This document shows, piece after piece, positions 13,681-25,661 of a stretch of 64,000 bases of DNA (position 1 is its first letter; each line of letters starts with the position of its first letter). This DNA comes from Chionis minor. Lineage: Eukaryota > Chordata > Aves > Charadriiformes > Chionididae. Under the pieces are notes generated by a model. That model did not search any database, had not been told where the DNA came from, and saw nothing but the letters and a program-made list of their open reading frames with translations. The position numbers and the translations under genes are program-made. The stretch spans positions 471,384-535,383 of the forward strand of contig VZSF01001524.1 in the NCBI GenBank assembly GCA_013398295.1, in the 5' to 3' direction.

Positions 13681-13840
13681 AATGATGATTAATCTAAAAT
13701 GTCTGCACAACTTGAATGGAGTGCTGCGTACAGCTGATACTCAAATACAATCAAGACTCTCTTTTTTATTTTTTAACAGCACCCTCTAAACCAATTTCAT
13801 ATTGGGTGCTGGAAGCAAATTTAACAAATGTAAATATAGG

Positions 13841-13927
13841 ACCAAATTTTGCTAGCTGCTAAAAATGTGCGCAACTCCCACTGACTTCAGCAGAAGCATA
13901 TGCATATGGGGGCAGAATCCAACCCTT
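13841..13927. repeat. Old amniote interspersed repeat fragment
   Basis: It reads CAACTCCCACTGACTTCAGC, then a GCATATG run, then GGGCAGAATCCAACCCTT. This fits the same recurrent 'cccactgacttcaa...ggcagaat(c/t)' family as the neighbouring fragments. The family name is not certain. Confidence 0.4.
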
Positions 13928-14247
13928 AGTAAATATGAAATTATCACGATAATAAAATAAATTACTTCTGTGATGTCAATTCTTTAATTCTTTACAAAGT
14001 TCCTGATTTGAATATGAAAGCTGTTGGTTAAAAGATGAAGCATTATTCCCATGCCCAGTTAAAGCTAAATTATTTGGAACATTTTTTTCACAAGACGCTG
14101 TCAGGAACAGCTTGATTGCTATCTATACTCTCTCAGCTCCTCTCTGCAGCAACATTAGCAGTTGTCACATGAAGGATTATGAAGTCTCAAAAACTCTTTA
14201 TAAAACTACCAATTTTAATTACTGGAATTGCCAAACTGGTTTCATAC

Positions 14248-14303
14248 CAATAAGCTTGATATTGTTGTCTTCATCTAGCAACAGATTTTCTATCTTCAAG
14301 TCT
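14248..14303 (-). CDS. HUNK: HUNK exon 3: catalytic loop
   Basis: This is a 56-bp micro-exon of one base, 18 codons and one base. The first base completes the arginine begun in exon 2. The codons read DLKIENLLLDEDNNIKLI, and the last G starts the DFG aspartate completed in exon 4. It therefore carries the catalytic aspartate of HRD (D186 in human), the catalytic-loop lysine and the magnesium-binding asparagine. The acceptor is CTTTCAG ending at 14304 and the donor is GTATGA from 14247 down. Both flanking phases match neighbouring exons exactly, which confirms such a short exon. Without it the kinase would lose its active site. Confidence 0.96.
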
Positions 14304-14834
14304 CTGAAAGACAGAAAACATTTTGAGTGAGCCTCCAAAATAATGAAGCAGCTTCCCATCACTCTCATCAGTGTATTTACAAGACTCATATATAATAACA
14401 CATATAATGAAAGCAGCACACACAGTTCCACATTCAAAGCAGAAAGCCCCATGCATTGTCTCCTCTCCAAAATTACCAGTGCTTTCACACACAGTTTCAC
14501 ACCTATTCTTCAGGCACAAAATGACTTTATAAACATTTGTCAGTACATCCTGTAATTAATCAGGTTCTTCCAATTTCTCACATACTTAAAAAGTTTGCAG
14601 AAATCTTATACACTGGAAACATTTCAAATATATGTCTTTTGGAATGGGAGGTCACTTTCTCATTAATCTTCACAACCAAAGGCCCATCACTGGCCACAGC
14701 TGAAGAATAAACCTCCTTCTGCAGAGATGAGTCGTCAAACGTTCTGTCCTCTGCTATTGTCTACAAGGGAGACCAGAAGCAATTTCCCTGGGGATGAAGC
14801 ACCCAAACTCCTTACAGAGGTTGTCAACACTGGT

Positions 14835-14990
14835 ACTCTCACACACTAGAGGTGAAAACTGAGGCTGAGGGATTGAAGTGACCTGCCCAATGCCATCCAG
14901 AAGGCCAGTAACAAAGCCCAGAGAAGAAGCCACGTAGGTTTTCCGAGAGCCTCATCTGTGCTTTCCCCACCGTGCCACCCCACCTATCGC
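14835..14990 (-). repeat. MIR-like SINE remnant
   Basis: The plus strand has GAAAACTGAGGCTGAGGGAT, then GAAGTGACCTGCCCAATGCC and a run ending near GCCACCCCACC. This matches the order of the reverse-complement MIR core (aaactgaggc, gtgacttgccca, then the 3' region). It is diverged but long enough to be credible. Confidence 0.5.
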
Positions 14991-16570
14991 CACAGAGCCA
15001 CTGCACAGATCAAGGCATGGACCAGTTTTGGGATTGAGAAGACAAAATGGAAGTGGTCTCCTACAAGATGACTGACCCTTCTTCTGATATGTATGCCAGC
15101 ACATTGTTCACTTTACATGTGCCCTTTCATCACTTAAGAACGTGGCTGCACTTTCCTAAGCCATGTTCTACCTAAGAAAAATACCCTAGAGACCACACAC
15201 CTCCATACAAAAACACCCGAAAACCCCAAACTGTACAGACTAAGGACTAAGTACAATATAAAAAAAAAAAAAAAAATAGGTCGCTACACAACTTGTCCAT
15301 GACTTTTAGCAGTTGGACGTGTCTTTATTACAAGAATTTTTCCCCCATCCAGACATAAAATATTTCTAACAATCAGCATGCCAGGATATCAATAGCTCAG
15401 ATGGGCAGTGATGCTTCTCCTGCATGCTTCGGAAAAATCTGGGTAATAAAGCCATCAGCTGTAATTATGGGAAGTCAGTGACATCCACAGTATTTTGCCT
15501 TTGTAAGGCAAAGGGAGTAATGAAGGATGCCTCTATTACAGATGAAGATATAAGGCTTAATAAAATAAGACAAGTAAACCAACCAGACCAAACAAAGTAC
15601 TTCCGCAAGAAAAGATCTGGGAAAGAAAGAAAAATAGCTGTGACCAACTCCAGGCCTTCTTTAAAACGTTCCTCTCCATTTCATTTTATGCCCATGCTAT
15701 TTCAAATAAACCTGAGGCAGAAGACTACTTGCAGGTAGGATGCCACTCGCTTCATCAATACCACCACAAGGACCTTCTCCAAACAGATGCTTCTACACCT
15801 CAGTCAGCACCTCTTGCAGATTTTCCTTGCTTCGCATGTGAAAAGAAATAGGGGAAATACTACATGAATCTACCGTATTTTGCAAATTTCAGGTATTTGC
15901 GGGTGACATCCAGGCTTTCCTAGAGGGTCCAGTCGAACGCTTCCTAAGGGGAGGACTGCCTTCTGCACCAGTCCTCTTCTCAGAGAAGCAATGTAATTCA
16001 GTCAATAAAGCACCCGCCTGAGGGACAGGAGTTATGTTCTCTCCTCTGGCAATAACCCAGCATCTTAACTTGGGGAAACCAGCCATGTTAAAAGCACCAG
16101 CTAATTTCAAACACCACAGCAGAAATGTAACTACAGTTGGCCACGTTTTGACCATGACCCAGCCTACAAAGAGCCCACTCTTCAGCCCTGCTCCCGCTCT
16201 GAGGGCGAGCACCAGCTCCAGGCCATGCACCCCATGGGTCCAGCTGGCATCCACGGCATCCTTCTCCTTGTACATGGGAGACTCCACGTCTCGTGCCAGC
16301 GCTGCAGACCCACCGCTCTGTGTCCTCCAAAAGGAGTTTTCCTTGTAGGGCAACTGCTGCCGCTGAGAGATGGCTTGATACAAGGAGGACGTGCCCTGCC
16401 AGATGGATCCCAATCAACCCACTTCTCCATCTCCCTGCTGTCAAAAAGGGCTTATCTCTTCACCTCTCTTGCCTTTATTGATTGCAGGTGGAGGTTTTCA
16501 CAGACAGCATCATTAGGTTCTAGAAAGGTATTGGGGCTGGGAATTTAACAGGAGAAAGTGCTGGAAAAAA

Positions 16571-16632
16571 ACACTATTGGAAAGAGAGGAAAAAAAAAAA
16601 ACACTATTGGAAAGAGAGGAAAAAAAAAAAAC
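16571..16632. repeat. Two-copy 30-bp tandem duplication
   Basis: The unit ACACTATTGGAAAGAGAGGA followed by an A-run occurs twice, at 16571 and 16601, with period 30. The copies are identical apart from the final A-run length. This suggests a recent slippage or duplication event. Confidence 0.9.
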
Positions 16633-19460
16633 CACCAAAAAACCCCCCAAACCCAAAACTAAACTGAAATCAACAGAAGCACAGAGAGCTTCGGGACTCT
16701 ACAGAGCATGTACTGCAATGCTCAGTACAATGCCTCAAAGCAAGGAGAAAGACCATTTGGAAACTCTGAGCTGAACATTAGCTAAGAAGAGGTAAGACTT
16801 TAAAAATAAAGGCAAGGGAATGGACAGATGAAAGCTCTAAGTTGAGGAAAAAAGACATGCAGGCAATTAGAATAACAAATGAGTGACAGGAGGGCTAAAA
16901 ATAAACACAAGAAAAGACATTTAAAAGGACTCAAGGTTAAAAAAAATAAAACTATAAGTAAATATTACAGGGCATTTTAAAGCTATCAGAGGAGAAAAAA
17001 AAATATCTAAATATAGCCTCCGTATAGAGCGCAATCAGACCTGGTTAATTACAGTTGTTTACCCATATGTCTATTCTCAGCAGATTTGCCAGTAAGTGGT
17101 AACTGATCTAATAGTCCATATGCACCACATTTTTGTCAACCCATGTCAGCATGAAAGCACCTGTTTGTTTTTTTTTCTGTGCGACACCGGGAACGAGGTC
17201 AGCAGCTCTTCACTCCCTGATACAACCTAACGAGAAGATTCCAGGCGAACTGGCCTTAGAGAAAAGCGAAGCAAAAGCTGTACAAAACCAAAACTCAAAA
17301 TCCACAGACTAAGCCATAGCTGGGAGAACGGCTGTGACGGAGAGGCGGACCCCCGGGCATGACAGGGGGGGACATGACAGGCTGGCAGCAGGGCAGGGGC
17401 ACGACAGATACCCACCACCAAGACAGCAGAAGCCCAAACAGAGCCTGCGTCTCCGGATAGGATCTGTGGCCGTCAGGACAGAAGGGTTATTCAGTGAATA
17501 CTTCAGGTGACTTTAACAATGCACCAGATTACCCACTACTTCTTTTTGACAAAAAAAAAAATGCAGTGGTACAATCCGATTGCACACCTGCCTTCGGCTC
17601 ATCCTGCAGACAGGACTGATTTCCCCGAACTTCCTAAATGCTTTATTATGTCGGTTCTGTGCAATTCAAACTTTGACTACTTGTTATAAAGAGAGGCTTA
17701 TCTGAGTTTCTGCTTTGTTTGAATGCTTACATTAATTCATCGAAATGGAAGAAGTAGCACCATTGCACCCAAAAGTGTTAGGGAACGCTGAATTTTATGC
17801 ACTATATTATAAATGGTTTGGAAAACAAAAGCAAACATATCACCTTATTTATTTTAGTCAGTGGACTTTTTTGCATGTTTTTAATAGCTGCATACTGCAA
17901 GAGAGAACGCGAGTTACCAGCTACGACACACACAGCGATTGAAGTCCTTGCTGAAGTCAACGATAAGACCTAGAGCACTAAACATCGGTGGTCCCTGCGG
18001 TCTCAAAGGTCCTCATAGTCTAGCACGTGGCTTGCACTTCTTGGTGGGTTCCTAGAGCAGGGCACGGCTGCTTTGCGACTGGAAGGGCTGGGCAAGCGCT
18101 CCCTTATGCCAGCAGCACACGTGCCCCACTGCGTGGGCTTGAGGTGGGGAGAAGAAACACAGCTGCTGGAGACCTTCAGTTTCCCTCCTTGACGTAAATC
18201 TGATCTTGTTCCTTACTGTTGCAGGTCCTCAAATATTTATTTTTTTCCCCCTAAAGCAAACGTTCGGCACTCATTGCCGAAAAACTTTAAAATACCCTCA
18301 GTGATTAAATATTGAAGGAACAAAAAATTTTCCCTTTTCCTTAAGGGTTAGTTCCATGATGCTGAGAGTCTAGCTACGGTACAAGTTAGTCAAATCTATG
18401 AATAATGAAGACACTCAAGAAAGATCAAGCTGCGTTACCACAACGTGGAGACTCAACATGTATTTATGCCTTGTCAGCTTGTGCAGCCAGCAGCATACAG
18501 ACGGCACTCCCTGTATTTGAAAATACGCCTTCTTCATGGGATGGCTCGTTCTGCTGTTGATGGGACAGATCTGTCTCTGGCTTGGCTTAGAGCTTCACAG
18601 ACCACTTTGGAAACCCCGACTCCAGCCAGTGACTCCACCAAGCCACACAAGCCTGCTCCACTGAGCGAGCTACCCCAGGCTTCAGCTGTCAGCTCAGCGT
18701 GCTTCTGAAAGAAGCTTATTCAGTGCCACGGCAGGCATCAGACAGCAAAATTGAAGTTTTAGCATTACACACTTTATTTCTTGTCTGGGGGAGGAGGGAT
18801 GAGAAGGAAGGTTTTACCAGCAAGCAGCTGCAAAGCAGCAGTGCTTAGCTGCTGTCTCATGCATCTTATTTTTAATCAGAACAGCACCACAAGAAAATCA
18901 CTCCTTAACTACTAACCCGCAAGCCCACTTTCTAGCCCCACGCAAAAGCCAGAGGCAAGCTGGAAAGGTTGCAGAGATTTGGGTTCATCATCACGTCAAT
19001 ATATATTTCAAAGGCTTTGTTATCAAAATATTATTTATTGAGCCTGATTCTTCTATCAGGCACAAGGTCATTGAATTCAATGCGGTTGCCTCTGTAAAAA
19101 AGGAATCCAGTCTATTGTCTTCACTAGAACAATGTTTAGTTTGTTTACAGCAGAGTACTCCAAGAGAGAACGCCCAAAGGTAATTTTGAAATCCGACATA
19201 AAATAGAAAGACAAACCAGCTTTGCACATCAAAAGGAGACTTTGTTCTGTAGTGCAGGATCTGTCATAAATATTGCATCAGCAGCCAGACTACTGGCACT
19301 TAAAATTAATAGGATGGAAGTTATCAAAGCCAACATGTCAAAGTAGTGGGTACCAAGGCGGGAATCCCACAGCACCCTGAGCAACTGGATCATATGGCAC
19401 CACCTTACCCTGCTAGGGAAAGAGATGAGGGAAAAATATATAAACTCCTCTCAAAACCTT

Positions 19461-19485
19461 GGGGGTGAGGGTCAGGGGGCATGGG
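19461..19485 (+). other. G-quadruplex-type motif in HUNK intron 2
   Basis: Four G-runs of 5, 3, 5 and 3 bases are separated by 3-base loops TGA, TCA and CAT, a canonical short-loop pattern. HUNK is transcribed from the other direction, so the G-rich strand is the template strand. Confidence 0.7.
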
Positions 19486-22380
19486 TGTTGTGTCTTTCAA
19501 ACTCCTGACTTGCTTTTAATTACAAAATGGCAGTGGAAGGTATGAATATACTGCCACGAAGACAGAAAAAAAGGGGAATACAGAAAGCTATCTTTGCTAC
19601 CAATACATTACTAAATTCTTTTCTTTGACATCCTGACAGTAATTGCACTGAATGGGATTGAATTTTGTTAAAATTACTTTAAAAGGGTTGTTGAGAATTT
19701 CCTGTGGGATGCAGTGGCAAGCACCAAGGCTTTCACTTCATTTTCTCTGTTGTCCTTCCACTCCCAAGGGGCTTATTGTTCATCGTGCTTTTTGACAGCA
19801 TGAAGGCCTATGTAAACACCCTCTGAGAAGAGAAAGCTCCACCAGATACTGCCATTTGGGTTTGTTTTCCTCTGTCAGAAGGGAAGATAAATATTCCTAC
19901 CTGATTCACAGCTGAGCTTGTTGCAAGTACATTTTTAGCAACCAAGCAGCTCTTCCGATAGAAGGAATGAAACACAAAATGATTACACCCAATTATACGT
20001 AGAATAGTGGCATTTCTTTTTTCAGTGAATGGCCATGGAGTTCCGAACCCTGGAAACCTCTCACTGAATACGTAGCTCCTGCACTCAGGAACTTGCAGTC
20101 TTCGTCCATCATAGCAGATGATATAACTTGAAACACATCTATACAAGTCAATCATGAGTATTTTTATTTTAACTTCTCAAAGTAAAATGAGGTTTCTTAA
20201 AGTTTTTTTTTTTAATTTTAGGCTGTTCACACATCTGTGCCTCTCAAAAGAGGCATCTCCATTGAGTTCCAGGTCCCATCTCCTTTCCAGAGTGCTATTC
20301 TGCCATGCCAACTCTTGACTATAAGTCATGAAGCTTACCGAGTAATGTTCATCAAACAGTGTAATCAAATTTTATGCAACTTACTTTATCTGGCATTTTT
20401 TCATCCTGAGTTATAAAACAGGGCCAAGTCATCTATGTCATACCCTGAATAATGCAGACAAAAACGCTGGCGACTTTTGCAATAAAATAGTCGGCGAGCA
20501 CTTTTCCGTGTCCTGCCCCATTCAACCCGAATGATGAAAGCATTTGGAGAGAGACAAACAGCAGAGCGCTTTGTGGCCTAGGATGCCGTGTTTTGTTTCA
20601 CACGCAGTGAATGCGAACACCCACAGATCACCACGTAGATGAAAGTGCTGTTATTTTTACCTGTTTTAAAAATAACAACAATAACAACAACAACAGAACA
20701 TTGCCATTTTATCCAGGGTGAGAATGAATCAGAGTTCTGCACTATTTTTTCCCCCCTCTTCAGCTGCCAATTGAATAGTCTGTTTTTAGAGTTGCCACAG
20801 TCAAAAGCCCGAGATGCTGAAGGACAACTCCTGGGGTAACTATTATTCTTTCTCCCTCTCTTGCTCATGGAGAGCCAGCAGAATAAATCTGGATCACGCC
20901 ACCAGTGTTTTTCCTGCATCTCTATGCTGCCCTATGTACTCTGTTTGCAGAATAAGTCAAGACATCGAATGGTTAAGCCAGCAAAAATACTTGCAGATAT
21001 ACTGCCTGTGATTCTGTCAAATTTTATCAGTTTAAGCAGAGTTGGACCTGCTCATTATATGGATGGAAGACTCCCGAGGACAAGCTCTGTGCCACGCTGT
21101 CATTCGAGAAATGGAGTGGATGGAGTATGCTGCCTTTGGGATAAGGATGAATCCAACGCTGCGGGGCTGGATGGAGAGAGCTCAGCTGCCAGATGCAGCA
21201 GAGCGTATCAATATTTCCAGGGCTGCTTCCTCCCTCCGCTCACGAAGGTCCCTCACACTTCAGTCTCTGCGAGCCGTGCTTATGGTCACAGGGACAGCAG
21301 AGGGAAAGAGGGGGTGAGGGCCAAAGCAACATCCGTACAGGAACTCGTGCTCACACTCCCTCTGAACCCCAAAGCTTTGCCTTCTTCCCACCACAGCAGC
21401 CTGTCGATTCTAGCTTGTACCTAGTGAATGAGCTATTTTGGTACGAAATGTGGGTTTGAATCCTCTCTGGAAAAAAAAAAAAAAAAAAGGGAATCAAAGC
21501 CAAACCTACCAACACCTTGTAAGTGCTTCAGCCACTACGCAAAGGGTAAATTTTCCAGGGAAAGGAACTGCTGCTGAACTCAACGCTGCTGTTACAAGCT
21601 AAATGTGTTCATCTTGTTCCTGCCAGGTTTTCCTCTGCCCAACGCGGATACCTTGACCTTTTTCCTTCCTCTCTCTCTGAACATACCGGATATCAATTGA
21701 TCCCTTAAAGCAGTAAGTAGACTTCTTCCTCTTCCATGCCACAAACTGTGGGGTTAATAATTTAAAGAGGTCAGCAGTTTAGCTGCTGCTAGAGAACCTG
21801 CAGAATAGACCAGGTGGCTGCTCAAATATTTATATTACAGTGGTACCAGAAATGTAGCTTGAGATAAGACCTCAGTACAACAGAGGTTATATGTGCACGT
21901 AGCACCTACCCCTAATGGATCACAGGGAACGCGCAGAGAGATTCAAGATTAGAAAAGCAGTTTTCAGAGCGCATGGATTTCCACCAAGCCAGACGCACCC
22001 AACAGCGTTGCACAGCGGTAGGCAGCTCAGCACACAGCTGGGCACAGCTGGAGGAGCCGGCTGTGGGCTGCCTTCAAGGCAGTTTGCCAGCTGCCTGCAC
22101 AGCAGCCCTGTGGATGGGTGCGTACAATGGGTCTCCATCGGAGAGTCACACAGAGTCAGTGCAGCCAAGGAAATGAAGACCCAGTCCCTCAAAGGTATTC
22201 AGGTGTCTCGCTCCTACTAGGTGCCTGCATAACCTAAGAGGATGGGGCCTGTCTAATTTGCTCAGCATCATATGGGAAGTATATGGGAGTCCAGACTTGG
22301 CACCCGTTGGCCCAAATTTAGAAAGTGGAGCCTCCTACTTAGACAATAACCTGTAAATACACCTAAGAAAAGAAAAGGAG

Positions 22381-22715
22381 ACATAATGGCTCAGACCAAA
22401 GGTCTATCCAGCCCACCGTCCTCCTGTCTCCACAGCAGCAAAGAACATGCAAGCGGAGAAAGGAACAGGGAGAGGTAATCAATCACATGTGATACCTCCA
22501 CTGGTACTCTCTTAGCCTCTACCACTTACTGCTCGGGGACTTCAGGCAGAGGTAGCTACTCCTTACTCAACAACCCTCTGCGGACTTCCCTCTGATGAGC
22601 TTGCCTTGTTTCCCCGTGAGCCCAGGTAAACTTTTAACTCCACAGCATCCTCCTCCTGCAAGGAGATCCACATCCTGCTTATCCACCGACTGAATGAAGG
22701 TCCTAAAGAAAGCAA
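22381..22715 (+). repeat. Old interspersed repeat, unclassified
   Basis: The text GGCTCAGACCAAAGGTCTAT followed by CCAGCCCACCGTCCTCCTGT resembles a dispersed sequence common in reptile genomes ('gtcagaccaaaggtccatctagcccagtatcctgtct'). The similarity seems to continue to about 22715, with the later part resembling 'agttccacagattaa'. I cannot assign the family. Confidence 0.4.
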
Positions 22716-22904
22716 TCCATGCATCACAAGAGCTCTGGAACTCTCCTGAGAAGACACTATGAGATGAACTAAACAGTTGCATACCCTGCATGGCACTTCA
22801 CAGAATTCAAACTAGTGAGGTTCTATTGGGGCAATGTAACCAGCAGAAAGAGCAGAGAAGCAGAAGCAAGGGACTTCTGCGGTCCCCTTCAGGCTTTGTT
22901 CCAC

Positions 22905-23000
22905 CGGTGTCACTGTGTGGCTTTGGGCAAATCAGTTCATCTTCCCCATACTGCTGTTATTTCCACCAGTAAAACAACAGACACAATCACCTCCTCAAAG
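22905..23000 (+). repeat. MIR-like SINE remnant
   Basis: It contains CACTGTGTGGCTTTGGGCAA, then ATCAGTTCATCTTCCCCATA and CCAGTAAAACAACAGACAC. These follow the order of the forward MIR core (tgtgtgaccttgggcaa, gtcacttaacct, gtaaaatgg). It is diverged but the order is kept. Confidence 0.5.
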
Positions 23001-23352
23001 AAATAGCGAAATGATCCATTAGTTAATGTTGGTCCAGTGCTTTCAAGAGGTAAACTACTGCTACTTGCAGGAAAAGAGCCCTACATTTGCAAAGCACAGG
23101 CTTATCTTTAAGGACATGGAGTCAGCACAGCTCCCATGTGCTCACCTGAAGTTACACACTTACTTAAGTGATTTCTGCGGATACTTTCTAATGTCTACAA
23201 GATGAGCATCTAAGCAGTATCATGAAGATTAGCCAAAAAAGCTGTCAGGAATATGCTTTCATAAGGAACACTCCTTACTATACAAATAAATGCCAAAATA
23301 CTGCTTAGAGGCTCTGAGATAAATTTTAACCAGAGAGGGTTTTTAAGATTAC

Positions 23353-23645
23353 CTGTGAACTACTCCTGCCCGGTGAAGATGTTCGACTGCCAGGATAAGC
23401 TGCCGGATATATTTGCGCGCTTCGTGCTCCTCGAGTCTTTTTTTCTCATAGATCTTGTGCATCAAGTTGCCACCAGGGCACAGCTCCATGACAAGGTAGT
23501 AGCTGTTTTCAGTTTCCAGTATATCCAGCAGCTGAGCAATATTCGGGTGGCGGATCATTTGCTGGATCTGCCCTTCCCGTCGCAGATTCTTGGTGACATA
23601 GGTGTCCTTTTTGGCTCTTTTCTTGTCAATTACCTTCACTGCCAC
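23353..23645 (-). CDS. HUNK: HUNK exon 2: kinase N-lobe, up to the HR of the HRD motif
   Basis: This 293-bp exon encodes 97 full codons plus two bases of the next. It opens in phase 0 with VAVKVIDKK, whose VAVK lysine is the ATP-anchoring residue (K91 in human). The run NLRREGQIQQM supplies the alphaC glutamate that pairs with that lysine. YYLVMELCPGGNLM is the hinge and start of the C-lobe, and the exon ends at RAGVVH plus AG, the first two bases of the HRD arginine codon. The acceptor is ATTAG just above 23645 and the donor is GTAATC at 23352 downward. The phase-0 start fits an upstream exon ending after the glycine loop. The upstream AG and the phase show that this is an internal exon, so its first codon GTG is not a translation start. 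Kinase identity is certain. The HUNK assignment rests on the strong resemblance of the whole stretch. Confidence 0.96.
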
Positions 23646-24944
23646 CTAATGAAAAAAACAGAGGAAAAGGGGTTGTTAGCAGTCATACCGATGATTTATT
23701 GCTCTAACCTTGTATAAGAAACCCCAAAAGAAAAAAAAAAAAAATCAAAAGGATGTCAGTCTCAACTGATAAACCATGGTTTCAGGCACAACTGCCCAGA
23801 TCAGGGAAACAGCTGTTTTACCAACCCCACTGAAAATTTCTTTCTTTACACCCTTGGATGATGACAGACAAAACTTATTGCAAGGAAAGAGGTAACAAAG
23901 AAGAGGAGACAATCTTATTAACCATACCTAAATACTTAGCACACCGGGCATTTATTTTATTCATTTTCCCCAAAACTCTTCAGGCTGATGATTACAAGTT
24001 TTAAGTGTCATTTTTCGCTTTTCCTGGCTTTGGTTATGACTTGAGATGATATGATTCCACAACAAGTTTCTTAAACTATACCCAAGTGTTAGTTTTGCAC
24101 GATCAGAAAGAATAAAATCATGCAATGAAAACCAATATAATAATAAATAAATAATCTTGGTACCACTCTCCTGGCACGTTTCTTTTTCCTCCTTTAAAAT
24201 GTACATGAAAGACGATCCCCCTTGTGACTTCTAGAATCGTGTAATTCTGCAAAGTCGAAGAAGGAAAAACTCTTTCAAAACTGAGGGTTTTTTTGTTTTA
24301 ATGCAAGTTCCCATTGGCATACCTGCTCAGAGCTGCCCAAGTTGACCGGAGCCCATCATGAAAGTACGTTATAAAGCTAAGGAGACTCTGTGCCACAATC
24401 TATAACACAGTATGTGCTCATGCCTATCGAAGGGCTTTCCTTCTCATTGCTGGTGCAAACGCCACCTGAGAACAAAAGGATGGGACTGGCTAGGATATCG
24501 CTCTTTTCGACGCTTAAACAATCTAGTTCCTTTTATTGTTTTAATGGATTCACTAAATCGTCGCAATAAAAGTATCTGCCTTTTTCGGCCTCAGATTTAC
24601 AGACACTTATTTATTTATTGAGGTTTCTTATTTAGACTGGGTGCTGCAGACTTCCAGGTCATTTGCGCCAGACAAAGACTGAACAGCTTGAGCCAGCTGA
24701 GCAACAAAAGCCACCGCGAAATCCTCCTCCCGGCTCCTCCTCTCCTCAGAGCTGTGCCACAAAGGCACTCCTTCACCGCGTGCACCCGCGCCCCGCAGCT
24801 CGTCCTGTTTGCGTGGGCACGGGTCCCACAAAACACACAGAAAATGCCATGATCCCTCTGCCCACTCTCCCCACCCCACCCCGAGACGAAGGCACAAAGA
24901 TGCTGCACCCACAGCATCTTTCATTTGGCCTTGCGGGATCTTGA

Positions 24945-25661
24945 GGTACTGGAGGACATCGAGGTGCTCAAGTATGTTCAGAGAAGGGCAATGAAGCTGG
25001 TGAAGGGTCTGGAGAACAAGTCCTATAAGGAGCAGCCAAGGGAACCGGGGTTGTTTAGCCTGGAGAAAAGGAGGCTGAGGGGAGACCTTATCACTCTCTA
25101 CAACTACCTGAAAGGAGGTTGTAGAGAGGTGGGGGTCAGTCTCTTCTCCCAAGTAACAAGCAAAAAGATGAGAGGAAACGGTCTTAAGTTGCGCCAGGGG
25201 AGGTTTAGATTGGATATCAGGAAAAAGTTCTTCGCTGAAAGGGTTGTCAAGCATCGGAACAGGCTGCCCGGGGAAGTGGCTGAGTTGCCACCTCTNTGGA
25301 GAAAAGGAGGCTGAGGGGAGACCTTATCACTCTCTACAACTACCTGAAAGGAGGTTGTAGAGAGGTGGGGGTCAGTCTCTTCTCCCAAGTAACAAGCAAA
25401 AAGATGAGAGGAAACGGTCTTAAGTTGCGCCAGGGGAGGTTTAGATTGGATATCAGGAAAAAGTTCTTCGCTGAAAGGGTTGTCAAGCATCGGAACAGGC
25501 TGCCCGGGGAAGTGGCTGAGTTGCCACCTCTGGAGGTATTTAAAAGATGTGTAGATGTGGTGCTGAGGGACATGGTTTAATGGTGGATTTGGCAGTGCTA
25601 GGTTAACAGTTGGACTTGATGGTCTTAAAGGTCTCTTCCAGCCACAAAGATTCTTTGATTT
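24945..25661 (+). mobile_element. CR1 LINE, 5'-truncated, fairly young
   Basis: The plus-strand frame reads [20 protein letters not shown], later [20 protein letters not shown] and [20 protein letters not shown], and ends [16 protein letters not shown] before a stop at about 25578. This is the C-terminal part of the CR1 ORF2 protein (endonuclease/reverse transcriptase) as found in birds. The 3' untranslated end contains TTAACAGTTGGACTTGATGG and a degenerate CR1 terminal 8-mer (ATTCTTTG). The frame is open across the copy, so insertion is not ancient. The 5' limit is approximate. An internal 235-bp repeat around an N is probably an assembly artefact (see the separate entry), so the true element is shorter than shown. 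Confidence 0.9.
25061..25531. repeat. Exact 235-bp direct duplication flanking a single N
   Basis: Positions 25061-25295 and 25297-25531 read identically, separated only by N at 25296. The pattern is what unmerged contig ends give when overlapping sequence is placed on both sides of a short gap. A real tandem duplication is the less likely alternative. Confidence 0.9.

Larger units (their letters stand above)
8701..14247 (-). other. HUNK intron 3
   Basis: This 5.5-kb intron carries several short fragments of an old amniote dispersed repeat (10933-11006, 13627-13680, 13841-13927). A locally GC-richer stretch at 9330-9860 shows no recognisable protein in any frame. No coding feature is supported. 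Confidence 0.85.
14304..23352 (-). other. HUNK intron 2
   Basis: This 9.0-kb intron holds two MIR-like fragments, a 30-bp tandem duplication, a G-quadruplex-type motif and an unclassified old repeat, all listed separately. Frames of up to 187 codons (20861-21424) show no known domain. No further HUNK coding sequence is expected, because exons 2 and 3 already join in phase. Confidence 0.85.

Noticed and set aside
20861..21424. 187-codon plus-strand frame in HUNK intron 2
   Set aside because: No domain recognised, and composition varies along its length in the manner of random translation.
24628..25254. Minus-strand 208-codon frame and related frames to 25573
   Set aside because: They are the antisense of the CR1 ORF2 frame and of the duplicated block.
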